Source: Siphonodentalium dalli (Eukaryota; Mollusca; Scaphopoda; Gadilida; Siphonodentaliidae). From it: 64,000 bases of DNA. Positions 8,895 through 21,881 of this stretch are shown here, piece by piece; the stretch's first letter is position 1; each line of letters begins with the position of its first letter. The notes beneath the pieces were generated by a model that was given only the letters and a program-made list of their open reading frames with translations, was not told the origin of the DNA and searched no databases. The stretch is taken from assembly GCA_032622095.1 (NCBI GenBank), contig CP136068.1, positions 121,215,989 through 121,279,988 on the forward strand, written 5' to 3'. The translations under genes were made by a program, and so were the position numbers.

Positions 8895-11686
8895 CCCTTT
8901 CAGTGCCAGGGGCCGATCTCATCGGCCCTAATTTACGGTCTGTAAAATCGGTCCTAAAATTTTTTTTTTTTTTTTGGGTTGAATTTCTTTTGGGTATGCT
9001 TAAGCGAATTTAAAAACAAACTGGATAAAACCTTAGGGGCATGTTATAACTCAAAACTATCACCAAGTATTCATAGTAATAATTTTTATGCCCATGAACC
9101 TACAAAATAAATCTGTTAAAGAATATAAGAAACAATTATTAAAATTGTAAAAAAATATAAAAAATAATGAAAGTGTCAATGACACTGTAGCTCAACTTAG
9201 GTAGGGGAATAATTTAATGGTTGACAGTAAATGGAGGAATAGGAAAGGTGCTAATTGAAATGTCTAACCTGCGCCAAAGGATTTAGTGATGCAAAGAGTA
9301 AGATACAAGATGGCTGCTGGTGGCCATTTTTTTTTACCAATTGACCCCAAAAGGACTCGTTCCCATCTACGTATAATTGTTAACATCCATGACAAATTTT
9401 ATGAAGATCTGACCAAAGCTAAGACCTACAAATTTCATGATGATCAGACGAACAGTACGACCTGTAGACCGTGCCAATGGATTGAATTTTGAAATCCAAG
9501 ATGGCCACTGGCAGCCATGTTATTTGGCCGAATGACCCCACAATGATTCGTTCCCATCTACATGTCAATGTCAACATTCATGACAAATTTCATAAAGATT
9601 AGACCAAAGGTACAACTCGTTCCCATCTACATGTCAGTGTTAACATCCATGACAAATTTAATAAAGATCAGACCAAAGGTATGACCTGTAGCCCACGCCA
9701 AAGGATTTAGTCATGCAAAGAGTAAAATGCTGGTGGCCATGTTTTTTGACCGAATGACCCCAAAACGACTCGTTCCCATCTACATGTCATTGTTATAATT
9801 CATGACAAATTTCATGACCATCTGACCAAAGCTACGACCTGTAGCCCACACCAAAGGATTTAGTCATGCAAAGAGTAAAATCCAAGATGGCTGCTGGCGG
9901 CCATGTTTTTTGACCGAATGCCCAAAACGACTCGATCCCATCTACATGTCATTATTAACATCAATGACAAATTTCATGATGATCAGACGAACAGTACGAC
10001 CTGTAGCCCGCGCCAATGGATTGAATCTTGAAATCCAAGATGGCTGCCAGCGGCCATGTTTTTTGGCCGAATGACCCCAAAATGACTCGTTCCCATCTAC
10101 ATGTCAATGTCAACATTCATGACAAATTTCATAAAGATCAGACCAAAGGTACGACCTGTAGCCCGCACCAAACGATTTAGTCATGCAAATAGTAAAATCC
10201 AAGATGGCTGCTGGCGGCCATGTTTTTCGGCCGAACGACCCCAAAATCCCTCGTTCCCATCTACATGTCATTGTTAACATCCATGACAACTTTCATGATG
10301 TTCCGATCGAAGCTACGACCTGTAGCCCGCGCCAAAGGATTTAGTCATGCAAAGAGTAAAATCCAAGATGGCTGCTGGCGGCCATGTTTATTGGCCGAAC
10401 AACCCCAAAATGACTCGTTCCCATCTACATGTCAATATTAACATCCATGACAAATTTCATGATGATCAGACGAACAGTACACCTGTAGGCCGCGCCAATG
10501 GATTGAATTTTGAAATCTAAGATGGCCGCCAGCGGCCATGTTTTTTGGCCGAATGACCCCACAATGATTCGTTCCCATCTACATGTCAATGTCAACATTC
10601 ATGACAAATTTCATAAAGATTAGACCAAAGGTACAACCTGTAGCCCGCGCCAAAGGATTTAGTCATGCAAAGAGTAAAATCCAAGATGGCTGCTGGCGGC
10701 CATGTTTTTTGGCCGAACGACACCAAAATCACTCGTTCCCATCTACATGTCATTATTAACATCAATGACAAATTTCATGATGATCAGACGAACAGTACGA
10801 TCTGTAGCCCGCGCCAATGGATTGAATCTTGAAATCCAAGATGGCTGCCAGCGGCCATGTTTTTTGGCCGAATGACCCCACAATGATTCGTTCCCATCTA
10901 CATGTCAATGTCAACATTCATGACAAATTTCATAAAGATTAGACCAAAGGTACAACCTGTAGCCCGCGCCAAAGGATTTAGTCATGCAAAGAGTAAAATC
11001 CAAGATGGCTGCTGGCGGCCATGTTTTTTGGCCGAACAACTCCAAAATCACTCGTTCCCATCTACATGACAGTGTTAACATCCATGACAAATTTCATAAA
11101 CTTCCGACCAAAACAACGACCTGTAGCCCGCGCCAAAGGATTTAGTCATGCAAAGAGTAAAATCCAAGATGGCTGCTGGCAGCCATGTTTTTTGGCCGAA
11201 CGACACCAAAATCACTCGTTCCCATCTACATGTCAATATTAACATCAATGACAAATTTCATGATGATCAGATGAACAGTACGACCTGTAGGCCGCGCCAA
11301 TGGATTGAATCTTGAAATCCAAGATGGCTGCCAGCGGCCATGTTTTTTGGCCGAATGACCCCAAAAGACTCGTTCCCATCTACATGTCAATGTCAGATCA
11401 GACATGTCAATGAAGATCAGACCAAAGGTACAACCTGTAGCCCGCGCCAAAGGAAATTGTTGACGGACACACGCACACACGGACACACGGACGACGGACG
11501 CCAAACCATGGCAATAGCTCAAACTTACAAAAGTAAGTTGAGCTAATAATAAATGATGAAAAATTGTTAGGCCAATACATTCTCTTATATATGCGAGGCG
11601 ACCTATGGTCGATTCGCATATATAAGAGAATGCATTGGCACAGGGTATATGGGTTGATACAAAAATCAGACCTGGCACTGAAAGGG
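8895..11686. mobile_element. TTAA-flanked hairpin element (family P2), interrupted by a Helitron-like insertion
   Basis: TTAA lies at 8891-8894 and 11687-11690. The ends are CCCTTTCAGTGCCAGG / CCTGGCACTGAAAGGG. Sequence at 8895-9165 and 11547-11686 is collinear with the uninterrupted copy at 41006-41409. The intervening 9166-11546 is a separate element. A single intact hairpin lies near 11570-11640. Confidence 0.85.
9166..11546 (+). mobile_element. Helitron/pearl-like element with ~164-bp tandem core
   Basis: The left part is AATGAAAGTGTCAATGACAC..TGTAGCTCAACTT (with a short AGTGTC-AAT-GACACT hairpin). The core is about 13 units of 160-164 bp with AAGATGGCTGCTGGCGGCCA and CTCGTTCCCATCTACATGTC. 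The right part has a CACACGGACACACGGACGAC run and the end TAGCTCAAACTTACAAAAG..GTTGAGCTAA. A terminal hairpin followed by CTAA fits the Helitron 3' rule (CTRR). Two unit types alternate, one with GATTTAGTCATGCAAAG and one with GGATTGAATTTTGAAATCC. Confidence 0.75.
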
Positions 11687-11866
11687 TTAAAGAAGTATGC
11701 GTAAAACCACATATGTGGCTGACTTAAGAGAAAATCAACATATGGCTGCGAGACTAACTGGGTCGACATATATTTAATTCAGGCAGCATGACCATATGAA
11801 TATGGAGATATGCTTTCGTGTCCCTTCATACAGGAATATGTTATTTCTTTCAAGTACTGCAACATA

Positions 11867-12455
11867 CAGTCAAATTTCGTTAAGTCGAACGTCGGTAACT
11901 CGAATACCCCACTTAAGTCGAAGCCATTGCCTGGTCCAGGCTGAGCTTGTGTGCAAAGCCAATAGAATAATCACGGTTAAGTCGAAGGTGGATAAGTCGA
12001 AATTCCCGCTTAAGTCGAAACACAATTTGGTCCCACCAGCCAGCTAACAACACTAATTACTATAGTTAAGTCGCAGTGCCATCGGCGACGCATCACCATG
12101 TGATTATAACTCAGTTTGCTTCCATTCAATTGCATAAAAAGCTGTGAAGTTTCCTAGAGTCTTTGTTTGTCCTAATGCATTGTTTATTTAACATATTTAC
12201 GAGGTGCGGTGGTCAATTTCCGCCATGTGAGGATTAGTAGTGTTGACAAATGAAATGAAAATTCATATTCAAATCGCTTGATACAGAGAATACTTTCATT
12301 CAGTCATGTCTTCCCAAAACGAAAACGATGTTCCAAATTAATTCGACTAGTTGTAATTCGTGGTCACTAAATGGTCGAAATGGTTAAGTCGAACACATGG
12401 ATAACTCAAAGTAATCCAACGGTCCCTTGCGATTCGACTTAACGAAGTTTAACTG
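11867..12455. mobile_element. Tigger-related MITE, 589 bp
   Basis: The ends CAGTCAAATTTCGTTAAGTC / GACTTAACGAAGTTTAACTG are inverted and flanked by TA. Repeated TTAAGTCGAA motifs fill both subterminal regions, as in pogo/Tigger nonautonomous elements. No transposase is present. Confidence 0.8.
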
Positions 12456-12457
12456 TA

Positions 12458-13224
12458 TAAGAATATACCATGGTTTACATAGGAATAATGATGTTGAGAA
12501 TGCATGCCCGCATGTCAATATTAATATCTATATTCAGTCCAACTGTCTAATGTAATGTATGTATGTGTAACTCAATAACATAGCTGGTTTCCCCTGTGAT
12601 TTGGTATGAACTCAGGAGTCGTACTATTTTTTGCTGTTTTAAATAGTACTGCTCAAATTTAAATACGAGTAAGGTATCATATGAAATTCAAGTCCGTTTT
12701 GCTACAATATTGATTGAAAGCTGGTTCATTAGTTCCACACCAAAATGTTCAAAATATTCCGTGAATAAATGAGTTTCAAAAGACCTTAGAGAGTTAGTCC
12801 GGCTATGGAAAACAACATGGCCCCGATACTAGTATCTGTACTGGACAGCCATCGACCATTTAGTTTACGAATGTCCAGTACATCGTCCATTGACCCTGAC
12901 ATATTAAAGAAAGTGTTACTATAGACTAACCGACAATTGGATCCTCGTGTGATTCAAGTTGCCCAGGAAGCTTTGAGTAGGAGGAGCTAATCGTGATTCT
13001 CTGTACGGCCTCTTCACCTGTGCGCTTCTCCTCTGTAATATCCAAAGGTATTTATCAATACATAAGCTCTATCATTATTATTATTCACATTTGTAGAGCG
13101 CCTATTTCACGAAATTGTGTTCGTAGGTGCTTCATAACATACATGTGTTGTCAATTAAATGTTATATATACACAACAAAACAGTTATTCATGTGAGTCCA
13201 TACGCGATTTTGAACAAGTGCATT
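12458..13224. other. Intronic sequence, only a minor repeat trace
   Basis: No exon was seen. Around 13069-13135 a TTATTATTATTCACATTTG..AGCGCC stretch resembles a dispersed repeat tail common in marine invertebrates. It is too short to assign. Confidence 0.35.
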
Positions 13225-13228
13225 TTAA

Positions 13229-13611
13229 CCCTTTACCCAACAAACCGGCCAAATAAAGCTTCAACAGCCTAAAATATCTTCGGTCTGTATCAATAGAACC
13301 ATACAAATATGGATATCATTGGAACCGGCTCCTTGACCACATTGTGATAGTTACAGTTATGCCCTGTGCCAATGCATTCTCTTATATATGCGAGTCGACC
13401 ATAGGTCGCCTCGCATATATAAGAGAATGCATTGGCCTAAAAAAAAATCTTTTTTTAACACTTTTTACCATTTTTTCTTATATTCTTTAACAATTTTATA
13501 ATTTTTAATGTGTTAAGCCAATGCATTCTCTTATATATGCGAGGCGACATATGATCGACTCGCATATATAAGAGAATGCATTGGCACAGGGCCCTTCTGT
13601 TGGGTAAAGGG
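13229..13611. mobile_element. TTAA-flanked double-hairpin element (family P1)
   Basis: TTAA lies at 13225-13228 and 13612-13615. The ends are CCCTTTACCCAACA / TGTTGGGTAAAGGG. Both hairpins are intact. The orientation is opposite to the copy at 956-1347. Confidence 0.85.
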
Positions 13612-13628
13612 TTAAGTAGTTTCCGGAA

Positions 13629-13811
13629 TTATAACAGGTCACACAATAACCTAAGTTCATCCAGAAGACTGTTCCATAGAGTTGGCGCAGTGATACGAAA
13701 GGCTCTCTCCCCTAAGGTCGGATGGTCAGATTTTGGCAGTGAGAGAAGCTTCTTCAGACCGTTTCTGCATATCATGACCGTGTTCCACAAATACAGCAGA
13801 TGTTTGAGCAA
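13629..13811 (-). pseudogene. Non-LTR retrotransposon (LINE) RT C-terminal fragment
   Basis: The minus frame contains LGERAFRITAPTLWNSLLDE, which matches the conserved GxRAFxxxAPxLWNSLP motif found just after the reverse transcriptase domain in CR1/Jockey/RTE-like LINEs. Only about 60 codons remain, with no catalytic region. The TTAA element ending at 13611 abuts it. Confidence 0.6.
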
Positions 13812-13897
13812 TTCAACTAGGGAAGCAAAAACATCTTCAAGTTGCGTTTGTTATGAGATTGAAGACCAGTCATCGTAGTACATATAATTTTTTTTAG

Positions 13898-14992
13898 CCC
13901 TTTCTTTACTAAATGGAATCTGCCATACAGTTATAAAAGTATACATGGGAATGACCTATTATTCATTTGAAGGGATGTTCAGGTAATAAAAGCAGACGTC
14001 AGGCAGAAAAACTGATGTATAAAAGAGCACATGATTAATATTCGTTGGAAGGAAATGTTCAAATAATAATTTTAACAAACAACCCATGGTGGTTTGCAGT
14101 CTGAGTAAACTCATACCTAAATATTCATTACAACATTGAATATAAGGTCTGACGGATAACATCGCTATCTCATTTCCAAGTCCTCGGGATTCCGTAATCT
14201 GATTGATTGCGTAAATTATTTTCCGTCCAATGAAACCGTATGGGTTAATAAAAAAGTGTTAGTGGGCGGAGACTCCCATAATGTCACCTCTAAATATAGT
14301 AACAGATCAGAATTTCTCCGATCGAAAGCGATGCTTGCAAATACAACAGAGACAACAATGGCTTCGAAATTATATATTCGGATTAATTTGAAGGATGTGC
14401 TAGACCTGATAGATAGGCCTGCGCATGGTACCAGCTTGGCCTCCCATAAATATAAATAGAACTCACTCATGTCCGTGTATTTGATTTACTTTCATGATTG
14501 TACCATGGTTTGCAAATCAAATTATTTGTCGTAAAAAAGTCATCTGAAAGTTAACACTGAGGAAATGACTTAATTTTATGCTTTTAAATAGTTCTAAAGC
14601 GTCATTTTTGATGACGACCTTATTTTTTGCTCTCGATGCAGCTTTCCGGTTGATGCAGCGAGTTCATCTCCCGAAAAAGAATAGTCGCATTCACGACAAA
14701 TATTATCTGCTGTAAGTTTATGTCGCGACACAGGCCATTGCTATTGCGAAGCACAACAAATAACACGTGGGGACACCTGTCAATCATCGATGTATTTTTT
14801 TTAATCCGTGACGTCATTTTGGGGAAGCTCTTCGATGAATAGAAATGGTTTTGGCCACATAAGCTCCAGACTCTATATTTCAAATATAGAGTCGACGTTC
14901 ACCCAGACTGGGTGGTTTGTTGAACTTCTTATTTGAACATTTCCAAACGGAACTACTCGTCAATGAGAATTTAGACTATTTAGTACAGAAAT
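13898..14992. repeat. Remnants of a TTAA-type element (family P4) around unassigned sequence
   Basis: The left end CCCTTTCTTTACTAAATGG (13900 onward) and the right end TTGTTGAACTTC..ATTTAGTACAGAAATG (14918-14992) match the ends of the copy at 30004-30249. ACCCATGGTGGTTTGCAGTC and CAGACTGGGTGGTTTGTTG near the inner borders are inverted to each other. The 14100-14915 interior shows nothing recognisable. This may be one longer decayed element or two fragments. Confidence 0.45.
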
Positions 14993-15030
14993 GTTTAAAT
15001 ACAAATTAACCAGTGACTTCCAAAACACAT

Positions 15031-15415
15031 CGCAAAAGATAATGTGGTCATCCCTAGGTAGCCAAAAGATAATGTGGTCATCTGTAGGTAGCCAAAGGAT
15101 AATGTGGTCATCTGTAGGTAGCCAAAAGATAATGTGGTCATCTGTAGGTAGCCAAAAGATAATGTGGTCATCTGTAGGTAGCCAAAAGATAATGTGGTCA
15201 TCCGTAGGTAGCGATAATGTGGTCATCTGTAGGTAGCCAAAAGATAATGTGGTCATCGGTAGGTAGCCAAAAGATAATGTGGTCATCTGTAGGTAGCCAA
15301 AAGATAATGTGGTCATCTGTAGGTAGCCAAAAGATAATGTGGTCATCGGTAGGTAGCCAAAAGATAATGTGGTCATCTGTAGGTAGCCAAAAGATAATGT
15401 GGTCATCTGTAGGTA
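15031..15415 (+). repeat. Minisatellite, 30-bp unit, 13 copies
   Basis: The unit GCCAAAAGATAATGTGGTCA+TCTGTAGGTA repeats in head-to-tail register. Six units of 30 bp, one 25-bp unit missing CAAAA (15211-15235), and six more follow. The only variants are CTG/CGG/CCG/CCC near the end of the unit. Copies are almost identical, suggesting recent expansion. Confidence 0.9.
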
Positions 15416-15426
15416 GCCAGGCCTCA

Positions 15427-15550
15427 GAATATGGTGCTGATCGTTTGCAGAATGAGGTATCCAGAGGGTAAATTTAGTGACACTACCTCGCACAGCAGGC
15501 TAGAATCTCCAAATTCATCCTCTGGGAACCTCATTTCTGAATGACCTTAT
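15427..15550. repeat. Fragment of hAT-type hairpin element
   Basis: One hairpin (GCAGAATGAGGTATCCAGAG ... CCTCTGGGAACCTCAT) matches family HB. The same flanking CCTCA(G/A)AATATGGTGCTG phrase precedes the fragment at 6515. Confidence 0.55.
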
Positions 15551-16023
15551 CTGTATAAATAATGTAGACAAGTGACTTCCATGGGGTTTGTTATAGGTTG
15601 ATTGAACTGTCTTACTGTCACTTTACAGTCATCTTTAACATGGCACAGCTAGATAGAAATTCAATGCAACATAGCACAAACCCTCCATGAGAATGACTTG
15701 CCTATGTCATGACTTTCCTCAATAAACACAAGTAGTTCCAATGGATGCTTATGGAGAGTAACATTGTTATATATTATGTGGTGACTTTTGCAGTTGTATG
15801 TCATGAGACATCAAAATTAAGAACGGTAAACACCGATTTGATTCGATGTCGATATCAGAAAGGAGATTCGATATCAATATTCGATTTGATACAAAACCCC
15901 CAATTTGCAGATCATATGGTGTTCTTATACCAATTTATATATATATAAAAGAGTAATTTAGGATAAGCTTAGAAAAAGATTAGGAACAGGTATGTCTGTC
16001 TGTCTGGATTTTTCTCCCACTTT
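15551..16023. other. Intronic sequence before the satellite
   Basis: No gene or assignable repeat was seen. A short TCTGTCTGTCTG run lies at about 15994-16006, just before the satellite begins. Confidence 0.4.
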
Positions 16024-19000
16024 GACCTTATATATATTATTTATGTGGGAGGTAGCATTAGTCTCCAGCGCCTGTGGCGCAAAAGATACTATGGGAGGTG
16101 GGTTCAGTCTGCTTCCTCGGTGGACAAATCTAGGGGCGCCTGTGGCGCATAATATACTATGGGTGATGGGATGGGGTGGTGGGCGGGCCACCTTATACAT
16201 ATTATTTATGTGGGCAGTAGCATTAGTCTCCAGCGCCTGTGGCGCATAAGATACTATGGGTGATGGGATGGGGTGGTGGGCAGGCCACCTTATACATATT
16301 ATTTATGTGGGCAGTAGTATTAGTCTCCAGCGCCTGTAGCGCATAAGATACTATGGGAGGTGGGTTCAGTCTGCTTCCTCGGTGGACAAATCTAGGGGCG
16401 CCTGCGGCGCATAATATACTATGGGTGATGGGATAGGATGGTGGGCGGGCCACCTTATACATATTATTTATGTGGGCAGTAGTATTAGTCTCCAGCGCCT
16501 GTAGCGCATAAGATACTATGGGAGGTGGGTTCAGTCTGCTTCCTCGGTGGACAAATCTAGGGGCGCCTGTGGCGCATAATATACTATGGGTGATGGGATG
16601 GGGTGGTGGGCGGGCCACCTTATACATATTATTTATGTGGGCAGTAGTATTAGTCTCCAGCGCCTGTGGCGCATAAGATACTATGGGAGGTGGGTTCAGT
16701 CTGCTTCCTCGGTGGACAAATCTAGGGGCGCCTGTGGCGCATAATATACTATGGGTGATGGGATGGGGTGGTGGGCGGGCCACCTTATACATATTATTTA
16801 TGTGGGCAGTAGTATTAGTCTCCAGCGCCTGTGGCGCATAAGATACTATGGGAGGTGGGTTCAGTCTGCTTCCTCGGTGGACAAATCTAGGGGCGCCTGT
16901 GGCGCATAATATACTATGGGTAATGGGATGGGGTGGTGGGCGGGCCACCTTATACATATTTATGTGGGCAGTAGCATTAGTCTCCAGCGCCTGTGGCGCA
17001 TAAGATACTATGGGAGGTGGGTTCAGTCTGCTTCCTCGGTGGACAAATCTAGGGGCGCCTGCGGCGCATAATATACTATGGGTGATGGGATGGGATGGTG
17101 GGCGGGCCACCTTATACATATTATTTATGTGGGCAGTAGCATTAGTCTCCAGCGCCTGTGGCGCATAAGATACTATGGGAGGTGGGTTCAGTCTGCTTCC
17201 TCGGTGGACAAATCTAGGGGCGCCTGTGGCGCATAATATACTATGGGTGATGGGATGGGATGGGATGGTGGGCGGGCCACCCTATACATATTATTTATGT
17301 GGGCAGTAGTATTAGTCTCCAGCGCCTGTGGCGCATAAGATACTATGGGAGGTGGGTTCAGTCTGCTTCCTCGGAGGACAAATCTAGGGGCGCCTGTGGC
17401 GCATAATATACTATGGGTGATGGGATGGGATGGTGGGCGGGCCACCCTATACATATTATTTATGTGGGCAGTAGCATTAGTCTCCAGTGCCTGTGGCGCA
17501 TAAGATACTATGGGAGGTGGGTTCAGTCTGCTTCCTCGGTGGACAAATCTAGGGGCGCCTGCGGCGCATAATATACTATGGGTGATGGGATGGGATGGTG
17601 GGCGGGCCACCTTATACATATTATTTATGTGGGCAGTAGCATTAGTCTCCAGCGCCTGTGGCGCATAAGATACTATGGGAGGTGGGTTCAGTCTGCTTCC
17701 TCGGTGGACAAATCTAGGGGCGCATGTGGCGCATAATATACTATGGGTGATGGGATGGGGTGGTGGGCGGGCCACCTTATACATATTATTTATGTGGGCA
17801 GTAGTATTAGTCTCCAGCGCCTGTAGCGCACAATATACTATGGGTGATGGGATGGGGTGGTGGGCGGGCCACCTTATACATATTATTTATGTGGGCAGTA
17901 GTATTAGTCTCCAGCGCCTGTAGCGCATAATATACTATGGGTGATGGGATGGGGTGGTGGGCGGGCCACCTTATACATATTATTTATGTGGGCAGTAGTA
18001 TTAGTCTCCAGCGCCTGTAGCGCATAATATACTATGGGTGATGGGATGGGGTGGTGGGCGGGCCACCTTATACATATTATTTATGTGGGCAGTAGTATTA
18101 GTCTCCAGCGCCTGTAGCGCATAATATACTATGGGTGATGGGATGGGGTGGTGGGCGGGCCACCTTATACATATTATTTATGTGGGCAGTAGTATTAGTC
18201 TCCAGCGCCTGTAGCGCATAATATACTATGGGTGATGGGATGGGGTGGTGGGCGGGCCACCTTATACATATTATTTATGTGGGCAGTAGTATTAGTCTCC
18301 AGCGCCTGTAGCGCATAATATACTATGGGTGATGGGATGGGGTGGTGGGCGGGCCACCTTATACATATTTATGTGGGCAGTAGCATTAGTCTCCAGCGCC
18401 TGTGGCGCATAAGATACTATGGGAGGTGGGTTCAGTCTGCTTCCTCGGTGGACAAATCTAGGGGCGCCTGTGGCGCATAATATACTATGGGTGATGGGAT
18501 GGGATGGTGGGCGGGCCACCCTATACATATTATTTATGTGGGCAGTAGCATTAGTCTCCAGCGCCTGTGGCGCATAAGATACTATGGGAGGTGGGTTCAG
18601 TCTGCTTCCTCGGTGGACAAATCTAGGGGCGCCTGTGGCGCATAATATACTATGGGTGATGGGATGGGATGGTGGGCGGGCCACCCTATACATATTATTT
18701 ATGTGGGCAGTAGTATTAGTCTCCAGCGCCTGTGGCGCATAAGATACTATGGGAGGTGGGTTCAGTCTGCTTCCTCGGAGGACAAATCTAGGGGCGCCTG
18801 TGGCGCATAATATACTATGGGTGATGGGATGGGATGGTGGGCGGGCCACCCTATACATATTATTTATGTGGGCAGTAGCATTAGTCTCCAGTGCCTGTGG
18901 CGCATAAGATACTATGGGAGGTGGGTTCAGTCTGCTTCCTCGGTGGACAAATCTAGGGGCGCCTGCGGCGCATAATATACTATGGGTGATGGGATGGGAT

Positions 19001-21881
19001 GGTGGGCGGGCCACCTTATACATATTATTTATGTGGGCAGTAGCATTAGTCTCCAGCGCCTGTGGCGCATAAGATACTATGGGAGGTGGGTTCAGTCTGC
19101 TTCCTCGGTGGACAAATCTAGGGGCGCATAATATACTATGGGTGATGGGATGGGGTGGTGGGCGGGCCACCTTATACATATTATTTATGTGGGCAGTAGT
19201 ATTAGTCTCCAGCGCCTGTAGCGCACAATATACTATGGGTGATGGGATGGGGTGGTGGGCGGGCCACCTTATACATATTATTTATGTGGGCAGTAGTATT
19301 AGTCTCCAGCGCCTGTAGCGCATAATATACTATGGGTGATGGGATGGGGTGGTGGGCGGGCCACCTTATACATATTATTTATGTGGGCAGTAGTATTAGT
19401 CTCCAGCGCCTGTAGCGCATAATATACTATGGGTGATGGGATGGGGTGGTGGGCGGGCCACCTTATACATATTATTTATGTGGGCAGTAGTATTAGTCTC
19501 CAGCGCCTGTAGCGCATAATATACTATGGGTGATGGGATGGGGTGGTGGGCGGGGCCACCTTATACATATTATTTATGTGGGCAGTAGTATTAGTCTCCA
19601 GCGCCTGTAGCGCATAATATACTATGGGTGATGGGATGGGGTGGTGGGCGGGCCACCTTATACATATTATTTATGTGGGCAGTAGTATTAGTCTCCAGCG
19701 CCTGTAGCGCATAATATACTATGGGTGATGGGATGGGGTGGTGGGCGGGCCACCTTATACATATTATTTATGTGGGCAGTAGCATTAGTCTCCAGCGCCT
19801 GTGGCGCATAAGATACTATGGGAGGTGGATTCAGTCTGCTTCCTCGGTGGACAAATCTAGGGGCGCCTGCGGCGCATAATATACTATGGGTGATGGGATG
19901 GTGGGCGGGCCACCTTATACATATTATTTATGTGGGCAGTAGTATTAGTCTCCAGCGCCTGTGGCGCATAATATACTATGGGAGGTGGGTTCAGTCTGCT
20001 TCCTCGGTGGACAAATCTAGGGGCGCCTGTGGCGCATAATATACTATGGTTGATGGGATGGGGTGGTGGGCGGACCACCTTATACATATTATTTATGTGG
20101 GCAGTAGCATTAGTCTCCAGCGCCTGTGGCACATAAGATACTATGGGAGGTGGGTTCAGTCTGCTTCCTCGGTGGACAAATCTAGGGGCGCATGTGGCGC
20201 ATAATATACTATGGGTGATGGGATGGGGTGGTGGGCGGGCCACCTTATACATATTATTTATGTGGGCAGTAGTATTAGTCTCCAGCGCCTGTAGCGCATA
20301 ATATACTATGGGTGATGGGATGGGGTGGTGGGCGGGCCACCTTATACATATTATTTATGTGGGCAGTAGTATTAGTCTCCAGCGCCTGTAGCGCATAATA
20401 TAATATGGGTGATGGGATGGGGTGGTGGGCGGGCCACCTTATACATATTATTTATGTGGGCAGTAGTATTAGTCTCCAGCGCCTGTAGCGCATAATATAC
20501 TATGGGTGATGGGATGGGGTGGTGGGCGGGCCACCTTATACATATTATTTATGTGGGCAGTAGTATTAGTCTCCAGCGCCTGTAGCGCATAATATACTAT
20601 GGGTGATGGGATGGGGTGGTGGGCGGGCCACCTTATACATATTTATGTGGGCAGTAGCATTAGTCTCCAGCGCCTGTGGCGCATAAGATACTATGGGAGG
20701 TGGGTTCAGTCTGCTTCCTCGGTGGACAAATCTAGGGGCGCCTGCGGCGCATAATATACTAAGGGTGATGGGATGGGATGGTGGGCGGGCCACCTTATAC
20801 ATATTATTTATGTGGGCAGTAGCATTAGTCTCCAGCGCCTGTGGCGCATAAGATACTATGGGAGGTGGGTTCAGTCTGCTTCCTCGGTGGACAAATCTAG
20901 GGGCGCCTGTGGCGCATAATATACTATGGGTGATGGGATGGGATGGTGGGCGGGCCACCCTATACATATTATTTATGTGGGCAGTAGTATTAGTCTCCAG
21001 CGCCTGTGGCGCATAAGATACTATGGGAGGTGGGTTCAGTCTGCTTCCTCGGAGGACAAATCTAGGGGCGCCTGTGGCGCATAATATACTATGGGTGATG
21101 GGATGGGATGGTGGGCGGGCCACCCTATACATATTATTTATGTGGGCAGTAGCATTAGTCTCCAGTGCCTGTGGCGCATAAGATACTATGGGAGGTGGGT
21201 TCAGTCTGCTTCCTCGGTGGACAAATCTAGGGGCGCCTGCGGCGCATAATATACTATGGGTGATGGGATGGGGTGGTGGGCGGGCCACCTTATACATATT
21301 ATTTATGTGGGCAGTAGCATTAGTCTCCAGCGCCTGTGGCGCATAAGATACTATGGGAGGTGGGTTCAGTCTGCTTCCTCGGTGGACAAATCTAGGGGCG
21401 CATAATATACTATGGGTGATGGGATGGTGGGCGGGCCACCTTATACATATTATTTATGTGGGCAGTAGTATTAGTCTCCAGCGCCTGTGGCGCATAATAT
21501 ACTATGGGAGGTGGGTTCAGTCTGCTTCCTCGGTGGACAAATCTAGGGGCGCCTGTGGCGCATAATATACTATGGTTGATGGGGTGGTGGGCGGACCACC
21601 TTATACATATTATTTATGTGGGAAGTAGCATTAGTCTCCAGCGCCTGTGGCACATAAGATACTATGGGAGGTGGGTTCAGTCTGCTTCCTCGGTGGACAA
21701 ATCTAGGGGCGCCTGCGGCGCATAATATACTATGGGTAATGGGATGGGGTGGTGGGCGGACCACCTTATACATATTATTTATGTGGGCAGTAGCATTAGT
21801 CTCCAGCGCCTGTGGCACATAAGATACTATGGGAGGTGGGTTCAGTCTGCTTCCTCGGTGGACAAATCTAGGGGCGCCTGT
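16024..21881 (+). repeat. Satellite array of 165-bp and 97-bp units
   Basis: A 5.9-kb tandem array. The long unit is 165 bp and contains an internal direct repeat GCGCCTGTGGCGCATAA, whose copies are 68 bp apart. The short unit is 97 bp, exactly 165-68. Short units come in runs of six (17775-18356), six (19170-19752, one with an extra G) and four (20243-20630), plus a single one at 16191-16287. I estimate about 25 long units. Shared private variants (e.g. CCTCGGAGGAC at 17372, 18776 and 21050; ATT deletions at 16948, 18357 and 20631) reveal higher-order duplications of about 1.4 and 2.27 kb. Confidence 0.95.

Noticed and set aside
15031-15415. Regular 30-bp repeats looking like a CRISPR array
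   Set aside because: Repeats are contiguous with no unique spacers, in eukaryotic DNA. This is a minisatellite.
14995-15493. Minus-strand 177-codon frame with repeated MTTLSFGYLQ
   Set aside because: It is a translation of the 30-bp minisatellite plus a transposon fragment.
16223-17119. Long minus-strand open frames (200-300 codons) in the satellite, e.g. 16223-17119, 18292-19179 and 20566-21297
   Set aside because: They follow from the 165-bp unit being a multiple of three without a stop. They are broken wherever 97-bp units or small indels occur, have no splice or start context, and look like no protein family.
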